Shown: in pieces, positions 46,257 through 57,484 of the stretch
Layout of the letters: every line of letters starts with the position of its first letter
Position numbering within the stretch: position 1 is the stretch's first letter
From: Malaya genurostris
Taxonomy: Eukaryota; Arthropoda; Insecta; Diptera; Culicidae
Assembly (NCBI RefSeq): GCF_030247185.1
Contig: NC_080570.1
Coordinates: forward strand, 79,034,840-79,098,839
Direction: 5' to 3'
DNA: 64,000 nucleotides
Translations under genes and position numbers: made by a program
Notes under the pieces: model-generated
What the model was told of the DNA's origin: nothing
What the model saw: the letters and a program-made list of their open reading frames with translations, nothing else
Databases searched by the model: none

Positions 46257-47008
46257 AAAACCCTTCTTAATCCACCTAGTGGTGTGATAATGCCTTTCTC
46301 TTCTTTCATAACAGTCTCATGAAAATATATTTTCGAAATGTAATTTACATGTACATGTACATTACATTACATGTAATTTTCGAAATCGAAAAAATAATTT
46401 TAATGTCAAAAGGCTTAGAATTGCATGAAACGTCAAGATTTAGTGTCATCTCGAAAAAATTTTTTTTTGTAAATTGACTTTTTGGGTCCAAGCCCAGAAA
46501 GTTGATTTTTTCAAAAAATATTCAAACTTTAACCACCGGGCAGCACCTCTTACGCATGTCCGATTAAGCTCAAATTTTGCATGAGGACATTTTTCGAGGT
46601 GCTTAAACTTTTCAGCGCTAGCGCTTTACGAAATTAGAAGTGATCCCAAAATATTGGCACCCTTATATGTATAAGAGCGGTAAAAATCAACGTGTTTTGT
46701 CGGTTACGTCACTTATACCATCATATCTCCGGAACAAAAAGTCACAGCCGTTTGATCTTTGAACTTGATCAATGACCCGACAGTAGCTTTCAAACGAGCA
46801 TAAGTTTGTTCAAATCGGTTCAACCATCTCTGAGAAAATTGAGCGCGTATAAATTTCTTCGAAAAGTGCACACACACATACACACACAGACATTTTCCGA
46901 TCTCGTCGAACTGAGTCGAATGGTATATAACACTATGGGTCTCTGAGGCTCCGTTCAAAAGTCAGTTTTTCCAGCAATTCTAATACCTTTCTATAGAGGA
47001 AGGCAAAA
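46257..47008. mobile_element. Dispersed mosquito MITE-like repeat, near-complete copy
   Basis: The left end has CTTCTTAATCCACCTAGTGG and ATAATGCCTTTCTC. The right end has CCTTTCTATAGAGGAAGGCA, inverted relative to the left (GCCTTTCTC / GAGGAAGGC). The interior has phrases recurring in this window and common in mosquito DNA as I recall it: CATATCTCCGGAACA, GGTTCAACCATCTCTGAGAA, a CACACACATACACACACAGAC stretch, and GTCGAACTGAGTCGAATGGT. There is no coding capacity. A palindromic ACATGTACATGTAC cluster is at 46348-46376. Confidence 0.7.
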
Positions 47009-47579
47009 CGTTTTCAATGCATTCCGTTAACGTGTAGCACTGCACTGATAACTGAAGTTTAGGAACATTTATAAATGTTTTTTTTTTGTGTCCACGCAGT
47101 GGTGTTATCTAGATAGGGTGACTGCACCAATAGTCATTTCATTAGTCGAGCCATCATCCGTATGCTAGGTACAAATGTCATTTGGCATAAATTCATTTTT
47201 TGGCGATGGTTGGACAATGAGAATGCAAGTCAATCCAATTTCGGTGATTAAAGAGGTAATGACGGGCTGGTAAAGGCGGGTCACATGAACGCTATAGGTT
47301 GGAGTTGAATCAGAACCTTATAGTCTTATTTTTATTGCAGTATTGTAGCGTAGTGTAGTTTTTGCACATTGAATCTGTTTCGGTCTTGGTCCTGCTCTCC
47401 TATATCGTTTTCCATGTCCAAAGCGGTGCAACTGGTTATCACCCAAATGTATCGCGCGACTTTCAAGTGTGGATAATTACTTAAAAAATGGAATGCTTAG
47501 AATGCTATTGATGAAATTTGAGAGCTGCTTAAGCCAAATCAATCCCTTTTATCCCAACTTTTGGTTAGTTGGAACGGTT

Positions 47580-47890
47580 GTCCGGAGTTTTACAAGTATC
47601 AGAAGAATCCTAGAGCGATCGTATGAGTTTGTTGAATAGCCAAAAGTCTCATGGAGCTAAATCGAGCGAATACAATGTTTGTGGAACGACATTGGTTGAA
47701 TTTAAGGCGAAAAAATCACAAAGAATCAATGTAGTTGTCAGATCATTATTCCGGTCTCTTTTTACGAATGGCTCTGCGCCTATGACGCACAGCAGTTAAA
47801 TAATATTCCTTGCTGACAGTTTGGCCGGTCGGAAGATACTCGGAGTGCAAAACACCTCGATAATCGAAGAAAACTGTCAACATTAACATT
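47580..47890 (-). pseudogene. mariner transposase relic
   Basis: Minus-strand translation near 47870-47760 reads FDYRGVLHSEYLPTGQTVSK and EYYLTAVRHRRRAIRKKRPE. After a decayed part, TLYSLDLAP and DFWLFNKLIRSL follow (about 47690-47610) with stops between. These are the region around the second and third catalytic acidic residues of DD34D-type mariners. Several stops make it a fossil. No terminal repeats were found. The block at 47890-47935 also occurs near 21880-21930. Confidence 0.75.
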
Positions 47891-48530
47891 ATTCGATCGA
47901 AAAATCAATACGACGTTATTCAGAATAAGGGCGAATAAAATTGTTGTTATAAAGTGTGTTCATGTTTGTCTTATGGATTTAGTTGTAGTTTTTGTCATTG
48001 TCGTAGATCTGTTATTGTGATAATATGTATTATGTGCAGAGCTGCAAATTGTTAGTCATGTCAAATGACCTTGACAGACTGACTAAAATCATCGTCAACT
48101 GTAATCGGTACGGTCAAAGTGCCTGTCAAATGAGATACTCGATAGTTCAATGACCAAGTAGAAGTATACTCAGTCAAAGACAGGTGACGCATTTTGTTCT
48201 CTCTCTTTCTCCTATTCCCTGTTGAAGTAAAAAATTTCTAAATTTGCGGTCGCAAAACAAAGCAAACCGTTGGCAGCTGTCAAAGATGAAGTTGATTCAT
48301 CGGCAGTTCATTTGTGTCGTCATCGTGTAAAACCGGTAGTATTAGGTTTTTTACCGTCACTGCTACCCTCAATCGGATGAACACATTCAGTAATTAAGCC
48401 AAAGGTTGTAACACATATATATGTTAAATTTTAACGATGATGCTTGCAATATTGTCAAACCCACTAACCATAGAAGAGTTAGTGGGGAAATTACAGTAAA
48501 AGCCTAAATAAAAACTTTTACCTCAGTTCG
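47891..48530. other. Repeat-rich spacer
   Basis: TTAGGTTTTTTACCGTCACT at about 48345 matches the end of the MITE at 34022. GGCAGCTGTCAAAGATG..GGCAGTTCATTT (48275-48325) resembles 33165-33200. No gene. Confidence 0.5.
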
Positions 48531-48634
48531 CTTTCTCATCTCATCCTAGTCAGTCGATAAAGCAAAACCGCTTACGTTCGGGACGGAAGAAACCAAGTAC
48601 AGTATTGTGTAGTGAACAATAGAACGACCTCGAA
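48531..48634 (+). promoter_or_regulatory. Possible LINE 5' end/5' UTR
   Basis: Non-coding leader immediately before the gag-like ATG at 48635. The likely element start is around CAGTCGATAAAGC (48550). This is inference from position only. Confidence 0.3.
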
Positions 48635-48925
48635 ATGAGTAAACCAAACGAACAAAAGCTACCGCCGACACGAAAGAATACAATTATTGTTGATTTCAGG
48701 CAGTGCAAAATTCGACCTACGATACGAGAACTTAAAGGTTTGCTTAAGGAGCAAATGCATCTTGACATTAAACGTGTGCATTTACTTCAATGCAATAAGA
48801 CAAATAATGTTGTTTACATCCAGTTTTATAAAGAGTTGGATGCAATTCAATTCGCAAAAGACAATAACAATGTGCACTATGTTACCTATGATATATTATA
48901 TATATTTCATACTTTCATTAAATAA
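48635..48925 (+). pseudogene. LINE ORF1 5' fragment (gag-like), 3'-truncated
   Basis: Starts with MSKPNEQKLPPTRKNTIIV then DFRQCKIRPTIRELKGLLKE. I recognise this as the N-terminus of a mosquito LINE gag-like family. The resemblance stops near residue 84 (NNNVHYV), after which the reading is AT-rich and ends at a stop. The zinc knuckles and ORF2 are missing. A copy keeping its 5' end but losing the 3' part is unusual for LINEs and implies deletion or rearrangement. Confidence 0.65.
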
Positions 48926-49084
48926 TTTCGGATACTAATTTTAATACCAATTGATTAAGATCGATTCGAGTAGTTCACAAAAGCATGCTTCAGTGTTTAT
49001 GTTACACAGTCGGCATCATTTTTCCAACCTAGTGCTTGACATTTGCGTTGCTTATTTGCATGAGAAGAGTGATGCTAATATAAA

Positions 49085-49995
49085 AAACGTGCTTAATCCA
49101 CCTAGCAGTGAGATGATACCTTTTTTTATCAATCCGCATGTGTTTTTTGCATGAATATTCTTCGGTGTTTCAGTTTTCATGACATTATTCTAATGTCTGT
49201 CGTTTTAAGTGGCAATTTGAGATTTAAATGACTCATTACTCTGTAATGTAATTAAACATTCAATGATATGTCGAAGTTTCTGAAATTCGATTTGGCTTTT
49301 TTGAGAAAACGATTGAGCTTTGAGAAACGATTCGATACTGGAACCGGAATTCGAAATTCGGTGTAGCCGAAGTCAGACAAATTCACCTGAGTAGCTGTAT
49401 AGTTTACATTTGTTTCAAAATGTTTGAAAATCAATATAGACATCTTTTGGAATCGTAGTGCGAATTAAATTTTTGGGTGGCTTCCGAAACGAAAACTGAA
49501 TACAACCAAAAATGAAATAATTTTTGTTTGGTTATTTACTATCCAAATCTGCTAACCCGATAAACCTGATTAATTTATGTGAAATAGACATTTTTATACT
49601 AATCACCCTGTATCCCCTAAACCGGAAGTTGGATCAGACTGAAAACAAGATGTTTTATAGAATCTTAAAATTTTTCATTTGAATCTTAGATGATTCTTAG
49701 ATTTCATTTGAATCTTAGATCGGTTCAGCCATCTACGAGAAAAATGAGTTACACAGTTTTAATTTCGTTTTACATCATGTAGTTCCGGAACCAGAGGTCG
49801 GAACCAAACATAGTTCAGGAACCTTGTTTGGGAGTATACGACTTTTCATATGAATCTGAGTTTGTAGAAAACGGTTGAATCATCTCAGAAAAAAAATTGA
49901 ATGAAATTATTTATCACGCACGCATTTGCTGATCTCAACGAACTGATTCGAATGGTATATGGGTGTTATGTTCTTCCAGCATTTTTGCTGTAAGT
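49085..49995. mobile_element. Dispersed MITE-like repeat, longer copy
   Basis: It starts ACGTGCTTAATCCACCTAGC and runs to GAACTGATTCGAATGGTATA and TTCCAGCATTTTTGCTG, the same start and end phrases as 46257-47008. The first 250 bp match 27150-27480. Non-coding; edges approximate. Confidence 0.6.
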
Positions 49996-50229
49996 AGTTT
50001 AAATCAATATAATTATGGAATTGCTTTCAACTCGAAAATTCTGCCATCATCTGGTTTACATATGTCATCTTCGAACGATTATGTTGCCAAAAACGAACCG
50101 TGCTAAAATCGGTCCGAGGCGAAATATCATGCTGTACACAGCCTTTTTTTTGTAACAGTATAAAAAATCGTGTTTTATGTTGCCCCCAAGCATTTCTTTG
50201 CCAGACAGCGCTCAAAACTTCTACTGCTG

Positions 50230-50520
50230 GAATAGGGGAAAAAGTCGATTACACGAAAATGTCGATATCTCAGTTAAAAATGGACGGATTTTAACAATCT
50301 ATGGCTTGTTGGATAGCTTTTACCGTGTGGAATCTAAGTATAGAAACATATTCTGTTTTCAAGGTCAAATGTGACAGATACTGTAAAAAAACTGGAAATT
50401 TGGATATAAAACTTCGTATAACTCAAAAAGTAAACATCCGATCTCAAAACCATTCAAAGGTAAAAACCCTTCTTAGTCTTTACCAAAAAGATAAAAACCC
50501 TTCTTAGTCTACTTAATGGA
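50230..50520 (+). repeat. Dispersed repeat fragment
   Basis: Shares ordered words with 25440-25640 and 28070-28350 (CTATGGCTTGTTGGATAGCT, AAGGTCAAATGTGACAGATA, ATAACTCAAAAAGTAAACAT). It ends with a 29-bp direct repeat of AAAACCCTTCTTAGTCT. Confidence 0.6.
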
Positions 50521-52219
50521 ATTTTATATCTTGTAAAATTACCACAGGGGGGGGGGGGTGGGGGTGACGTTAAAAAACCTAATGAATTACAACTTCCATG
50601 TACAATAGGGTACCAAATCAAAAAAGACCCTATGCAAATTTTGAGCTAAATCGAACATAGATAAGTGGTACCACTCGACGGTTATGGAAAAAACCATGAA
50701 ATTTCTGAAATCGAAAAAATCCTATTACCCATATCCGAGATTAAGTAAAAATATTTGCATAGGGACTTTTGAAAAAAAAAAAAGGAATTTAATGCCAGAA
50801 TTTTGCTTTGTTTGCAGGTAAAACAATTGTGTCATTTCCAAAAAGACCGATTCAAACTGATGACTGCTATACAAATATTGAATAATTTCAATGATGTTTT
50901 ATTATTAATAGGAAAAACAATTGTTTTGTAATGGCTCGTTTGGATTCGCCCTAGAAATGTGAAACTATGTAAAACAACAATGAATCATTGAAAGCCAGCA
51001 CTAAAACTTATTCTTTGAAAGCCAGCATACCAAGAGAGAAAAATTCACAACAATATTTTTAATATAACTCTACTAATTTTAAATATATTGAATCGTCTTG
51101 GCTTTGCTCAAAATGGTGAAGTGAGTGAGTGAGACTCAATATTTCTCTAATGATAATCATAATTCGAAAGCATCACTTCATATCACTGATTGAAAGAATT
51201 GTTCAACTCAATTAAATCTTTTGCCTTCTACGTGGTGGACCTATATTTTCATCGTTCTTTCACGGCTAGTGGAATAGAATAACATACGTCGTTGTGGTAG
51301 TAATACTTCTATCCAGGCATATACTTCTAAGCACTAAGACCACATCAATGTAGTAAATATTTACGAACACACACCCATTGCTACTTGTATTCGCGAGATA
51401 ACTCGCCATTCAACATGTTTTGATATTTTATTTTGGTAATTACGCCGTAAACTCACTGAAGCGTGTTGGGGATATCAGAACATTTTGCGAAACAGTACAA
51501 TAATAACAAATGAATCATCCTGAGTTTATTGCTTGTTCAAAATAAATAATGATTTTTCGAATTCTCAAAATTTTACCTGTCTGTAATTTTGCAAAAAAAT
51601 GCACATCCATTGTTCGTTACAAGTAATAAGGTAATCTTTCGGTTTTTGTTATTATGTTGACTTTAGAGAATTGATGAAATAGATCTTGCGTTGCACTAAT
51701 AAAATTTCTTAAAGATGAATCCGTAGTGAGTGTTTGGAAAATATATTAAAATATCATCACCTGAAGGTAATGAAATAAATCTAAAGATGGTTGTAAATTT
51801 AAATGCTATTTTTCATAACTTGTTCTATATTAGAATAGCAAAGACCGAAAAATCATTCACATCAATCTCGGTAAAGTTTAACTTTTGGAACTTTAGGCCT
51901 TTAAGAAAATTGTTCGACATTTATTTCGCCATGTAATAAAGTTATCGGTTCAGCGACGACGACAGTAAGCTGATGAAGTGTCAACAACCAAACCGGTTTT
52001 TCGGAGAAAGATCGAAATATACCGAGTGCGCAGGAACATATATCTAGCGATGGTAATGTATTTGCCGCTGCGTTGGTACATGACAGGTCGAAACATATAC
52101 TAAAAGCATATAGTCCAGAGCGGCCATCACCTATAGTTTAGAGTTGAATCAAACGAAATTTAAGCATTTTACCTAACTATAACTATTCGAATACTTTCTG
52201 GATGAATCCTTGATTGGAA
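50521..52219. other. AT-rich region with G-run and SINE tail
   Basis: A G12 run followed by TGGGGGTG is at 50547-50566. A 3' SINE tail fragment (AAAAGGAATTTAATGCC..TTTTGCTTTG) is at about 50775-50812, matching the end of the SINE at 30797. No gene is recognised. Confidence 0.5.
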
Positions 52220-52475
52220 GAATAGACTAGCGTTATAGATCTTGGCATCCATCTCGATGAATAACTTACATTCAATGAAAGTCGCAGGTTATTAATCGGT
52301 CTCGACACACTACAAGTACGACGGGAATTATCACTAGGTTTGATAATAGCTGTCATCTTCAACGATAGGACCGACTATCCTGTTTTGCTCAACGAAGTTA
52401 ATATTAATGTGCAACCCAGAGTTCCCCGTAACAGAGCTTTTTTTCGACTTCGTTTACGACGTTCCAACATCTAGA
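52220..52475 (+). pseudogene. LINE reverse transcriptase C-terminal relic
   Basis: One frame reads DLGIHLDE-stop-LTFNES then RRLLIGLDTLQVRRELSLGL, IIAVIFNDRTDYPVLLNEVN and VPRNRAFFRLRLRRSNI. This parallels the end of the RT at 34980-35460 (NLGVTLDREITF, LEPLEVRRITAQATFAAKLL, APERSLRQRNI). The part between the two blocks is deleted, and one internal stop is present. Confidence 0.65.
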
Positions 52476-52767
52476 TATGATTTTAATGTATCACGAAGTA
52501 AAATACGCACCAATCGTATCTGTATTTTGTCATCCTACCAACTGCTTCTGTGTTTTTATTATCGTCAGTTAGAAGGAGAGTGCATTTAAACCTGCCCGAA
52601 TCAGTTACGTTGTCATTGCAATATGTCAGAACATCATTATCGGCGACGAACCGGATCGGAAAGGTTTTACGCCGTAAAAATAAATACAAGATAGAAGCCA
52701 AAAAGATAGGTACCCTCCATGTAACCCAATCGACAAATTTCTGTTTTTTTTTTTCAATTTGCACGTA

Positions 52768-53424
52768 TCAGCTGTTTTTCAAAGAAGGGCGAATCTAACA
52801 TTGACAGCAAATGGAGAAAAACGTCGATGAATGTTTCGACTTTGGTTTCAAATCCACTTTAGAAATTTTCGTATATTCTTAGATCAGTTTTTGATTAGAC
52901 GATGAACTGTTGGTTCATCTTTAAAAGGCATGCAAATTTTACTACTTTCCTTCTGTATCTACTGAATAAATCAACATAAAAGGAGTTTCGTCCTTTTTCG
53001 ATTCGTTTACATTTATGCTTTCTGTGTGAATTATGAAGTTACGACCTTGCGTATTTTTCGTGAAATTGGTTGGTTTTCGCGCCGAAGATAAATCTGCGAG
53101 TAATTTTATTGTCTCGTTTACTATTTCCAGTAGTAAAAGGTTCGGAAGCCATCTAAAATAACGATTATAAAAAGTTTCGCCCTCCCTTACTAGCGATTGG
53201 AGTGTCGCCCTGTTTGTTGGCATGGAACACGGAGGGCGAAATTTACGTAAACAAATGGGATGACAGTTTCGCCCTTTATAGTTCTTTGTATTACAAATAT
53301 TGAGATTTTTGTAGAATCCGAATTTTTAGGCAAAATTGTAGAATTTTGAAGCATTTATTGGTAGGTGAGAGAAACTCGATTTGTTTACTTTTGTAAGATT
53401 CGCTCATCTTTGAAAAACAGCTGA
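52768..53424. mobile_element. TA-flanked MITE, 657 bp
   Basis: Inverted ends: TCAGCTGTTTTTCAAAGAAG at 52768 against TCAGCTGTTTTTCAAAGATG on the complement from 53424, continuing GCGAATCT. TA lies on both sides (52766-52767 and 53425-53426). Internal GGGCGAAA motifs occur in both orientations (53175-53275). A 93-codon minus-strand ORF inside (53223-52945) has no recognisable domain. Confidence 0.7.
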
Positions 53425-53426
53425 TA

Positions 53427-55151
53427 TGATATCTAGAGTCTTTAAAAACATGACCGCCATACAAACTGAGATATAACTACTCACTACCTACCATGCATTC
53501 GACGTACAATCTTGAAAGGAACGCAATGTATCTACTTGGTTCATCTTCATCTGAACCCGCTTAGAAGAATGAGTAGATCATCAATATGGAACAGAAAGAG
53601 TTTAATGAATATCAGAAATAGTACCAAATAATCTACGTTTATCATGCATAGTAGGATGGTTGGTTTTTTTTTGGTGATGTGTTTCACGTGATTTGTAATT
53701 TTCTAAAGATACACAATTCAATTTGCAATTGTTTAAAATATAGGGTAAAGGTTTCAGTAGTCATATCAGTTCCAATAGTCATCTCATAGACAAAAAGGCG
53801 GGTGGGTAATGTCAGAGACATAACTGGATGTCGTGAATACGAAAACAACTGACATGTTCCTTAACACGTCCGAATATCAATTAGTTGATCAATTGTATGA
53901 ATTTTGCAAGCATTCCCCTTTTCCACATTTCTTAAAAAACAAAGAAGGCTTCACTTGATCTAGATTACTGTGAATTTCACACAACGAAAAATGCCAAAAT
54001 CTAACCAAACTGTTCTAGATTTGCACTAAACTGAGGATATTTCCTTTCGATTTGCGAACAACAAATCCTAATAGTTCTTTAGAAAACTTTTAGAGCAATT
54101 AGAACGGCTGATTTTGTGTATGGCTATCCACCGTTGCTTTTTCGCCAATGCAAATGACTGGCAGCTGTGACGTAATCGCTCTTGTCGGAAGCGAAACTAG
54201 CTTTGCAATCGACACAAAATACATCTGCTCGCAGTGGCGAGAGAATCCAAACTGATTCAATTTTTGTTGAGAGGCTTGTTTTTACCTGATTTCGTTTGTA
54301 GCTTTTTCACTAATGGGCGGTCCTAACGGCTATAAAAATAGCAGCATAAAGAATTTTAATTTCGATATTTCATTTCGGATTTGCATTTCATTCAAAGAAA
54401 CTACCCGGATGCTGTACGGGATTCATTCCTGCCTTTCAGAAGGACCAAAATGTGGAACTCACTACGATATTAAACACTGTTCGGAACATTTTCCTCGAAC
54501 GATTTGTTGTACAGCAGCAGATATTTTGTTCTCTTCCTCAGAACGCGTTCTGATTGGCTGGTGTTCACATGGATCAAATGAGACAGGTTTTTCAATAGTG
54601 TACTATTGAAATACTTCAATGCTTTTGCTATACACGTCTAAGTTGAAAAATTTCGATTTTATTGGGAGTTAGATTATATAAATCCTTTCACAGATAACTG
54701 AGCTATGAGCTTTAAAAATACGAGAAAGGTAAACGCGCCTTATGAATGATCCTCTTCGATACTCGTTTATATCAAACATTTCAGAAAAGTTTAATTTTAA
54801 ATTATTTGAAATTATGTCACAAAACTGAAAATTTTATTATAAAATTGAGATCATATTTCCGATGGCATGTAGCAAAAATTATGTTGGTTCGTTAGATACA
54901 ACAAGAGATATTCACGATCAAAAACTTATCACTCTCTCAGAGGGTAAATTTTGAAAAGGCACCCCATAGTAAAGTAAGTCGTATTCACGACAAAACCATT
55001 AGTTAGAGTGAATTCTGCTATCTCTATTGCCCTCAAGCGTAAGATGAAAATAACAGCAATATTGAACAATTTACAGCTATTTTTTCTGCAGTGTTGGTTC
55101 TTAGTGCCGAAGCAATGGTACAATAACCGTAGAATAATCACGTTTTATATG
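53427..55151. other. Unidentified, promoter-like segment included
   Basis: The segment 53790-54560 is less AT-rich and has a TATA-like GGCTATAAAAATAGC at 54328-54342 after CTAATGGGCGGTCC. It resembles dispersed mosquito sequence I cannot name. The short ORF starting at 54313 has no recognisable domain. Nothing else is supported. Confidence 0.35.
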
Positions 55152-56203
55152 AGTCTTTTCCGTGCACATGAGTTACTGCGCAGATTCAAGAAGACAACGA
55201 ATTACTCAGTTCAGTTCTGAAATTTGTTGTTTGAGAATTTTTATGCACACCATTAGGACAGGCTTCATTAGCTTACACTTGTGGCAGTTAAAAACAAATT
55301 ACTAGTTCAGTTGCAACTTCGAAGCGGTTTTATTGATAAAGTTATTGACAGGTTTTTTCGAATTTTCATATTACAGACAAAATGAAGAGTACTAAACGGG
55401 AGTGATTGCATATAAATACGTTTCGTTGACATCTTGTAAGAAAATATTTGAATGTATTCATTAATCTTCGATTATAAAGTTAACAAAGAAGTTGTTTGAT
55501 AGACTTTCAAGCTTTTATTTCCTTGAGGAGTTGTGAACCGACCTGAAATCCAACCTGACGTTAAAATTTAAATCAAAGGTAAACTAAACTGGCCACAAAC
55601 AAATCGTTTGGCAGGTGATAGAGTGGAAATTTGATTATGTTCGGGATCAAACTATTATGGTTTGAATTTTTCATATATTTGAGTTCAATGAACCTGCCAA
55701 AGTTTTTCATAATCGGCTGATACAGGAATTGCGATGGAATCCATGACGATCTAACTCTTTATACGGTAGACACATTATTAGGTTAATTATTTTACCATTT
55801 ATTTTAGTTTTTTAATGTAATTTGATTTTTTGTGTTTTAGAATTGTTTTTGTAATGTGAGTTTTTGAAAAGTAATAGGTTTTGTGCCTATTTTAGAATGG
55901 TACGTCGTTCATCAACTCAAACAAGTATTTCCCTATCAATAGTTATTAGAAAAATCATTAGAACATCACTTTTTGTCACGAAACGCCACTGGTAAATAAA
56001 AATGTCTGGGCAAGGGAAATATCGGTATGTTATTCAATAGTATGATAGCAGATTGCGGAATGAAGAGATTCGCTTGTGTTTTTCAATACAATGAGATAAC
56101 GATATACTTTCGGTTGTTTTTTTTTTAACAAACAAATCTCAGAGCTAAGCTGAGTAATTCTTTTTTTTCTTGAATCTGTGCAGTAACTCATATGCACGGA
56201 AAA
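55152..56203. mobile_element. Inverted-repeat element, about 1.05 kb
   Basis: TCTTTTCCGTGCACATGAGT at 55152, followed by TACTGCGCAGATTCAAGAAG, is mirrored on the complement from 56203 (TCTTTTCCGTGCATATGAGT, TACTGCACAGATTCAAGAAA). Inverted similarity lasts about 90 bp. No target duplication and no transposase are seen; edges are approximate. Confidence 0.65.
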
Positions 56204-56540
56204 GACACTAACACAGCGACAACAGATACAAAAAATTTTATTTCTGATGTATATGAGATGCGGTGAGAATATGAGAATTTCGGTGCGATCCAACCTGCTT
56301 TCATCGAATAAAGATTTCAAAAAAATAATTGAATTTGGATGGGGTTGGGGACGCAGTTCATTCCTTCAATTTGACCGGTTGTGCAGTCCACGAGGTGCAC
56401 ATGAGAACGAGACGCCACTGCCACTGTGATCACTATTATAAAAAAATATTAAAATAATTTAAGAAAATTACTTTATTTTGTACATTGATGCTAAGGCGAA
56501 GAAAAACTAACGTATATTGCCAATTGAACAATAAGCGGCC

Positions 56541-57441
56541 TGTCGCAACTTCTTGTTGCAACTCACCACGTATCCAACCACGAAATGCAGTGTTTTATTT
56601 TTTTACCTCGTATGATCGGGCCTTAATCACTGCAATATGGAGCAGCAGTTTTTTTCCGTGTGAAGGGACCATAATTCGATTACCATTGACATAAGAATGA
56701 AAGAGAGAGGGAGATGAAAAGTGTCAAAGTAAAAAACAAACAAACGATTATTAAAAGTCATTTTGCAAACCGTGATAAATCTTGGCATTCTTTTGTTAAA
56801 TAATAATATTACTTCAGCAATACTTAAAAGAGAATTTTACACTAGTTAGAATTACTAAAAAGCTAGCGAATTCGAAATACTGTAACGGCTTAAAAAGTAA
56901 TTGATTATTCTAGTTTAAAAGGTGAAAGTGAAGAAGTGATGAACTCAAGTTTATAGTACGTTTTTACTAAATCAGGTTTGTCAGCCAGCGTTTGTTGTCA
57001 ACATAATTTCTAAACGAATCAATTTTAGATACCTACCTGCTGTTTGAAATAGTTTAGAAAACAACCTGTGGAATAAAGCAAACCTAGATAAACACCAAAC
57101 TTGGGGTAAATAAGACATCGACAAACTGATAGTTCTAAACCTAACCTAAAATATAAACAATCTTGTAGCATAACTCTTACCGGTTTATGAGATAAACATA
57201 AAGAAGGACGCACATTAGAGACACTAAACGTAAGTTCAAATTTAGTCTGAAATGTATATTCATTAGAGTTAAGAAAATGCAATTACGTTATTATCAATAT
57301 TGTCAATATATGAATTTAATTTGTCTCTCGATAGGGATTTTTTAACGACGGTGTTGTCGTCACAGGAAATTGTTACCGTGAAATAAAACCAGTTTAAGAA
57401 ATCGGAAACTTGTCTCTGTTTCTCGTTGCAAGTTCGCAACA
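56541..57441 (+). repeat. BEL-2 5' LTR (end estimated)
   Basis: Begins TGTCGCAACTTCTTGTTGCA. At least 831 bp (to 57371) are repeated at 63170-64000. An AATAAA at about 57381 means it extends further. The end at 57441 (GTTCGCAACA) is chosen for its terminal CA and its inverted match to the first bases. That end is inference. Confidence 0.7.
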
Positions 57442-57484
57442 TTTTAAAAAATCCGTTTATCTCGCGGTCGGGAAGGCTTTCGAA

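Noticed and set aside
52942..53223. 93-codon minus-strand ORF (MPTNRATLQS...)
   Set aside because: It lies entirely inside a TA-flanked MITE, with no recognisable domain and no splice or family support.
54313..54609. 98-codon plus-strand ORF after a TATA-like box
   Set aside because: Cys/Ser-rich but with no recognisable motif. The length is compatible with chance. Kept only as part of an unidentified segment.
57410..57484. Upstream extension of the BEL-2 polyprotein starting with TTG
   Set aside because: There is no ATG, and the stretch lies within or at the edge of the LTR. The first ATG at 57485 directly precedes the PHD finger.
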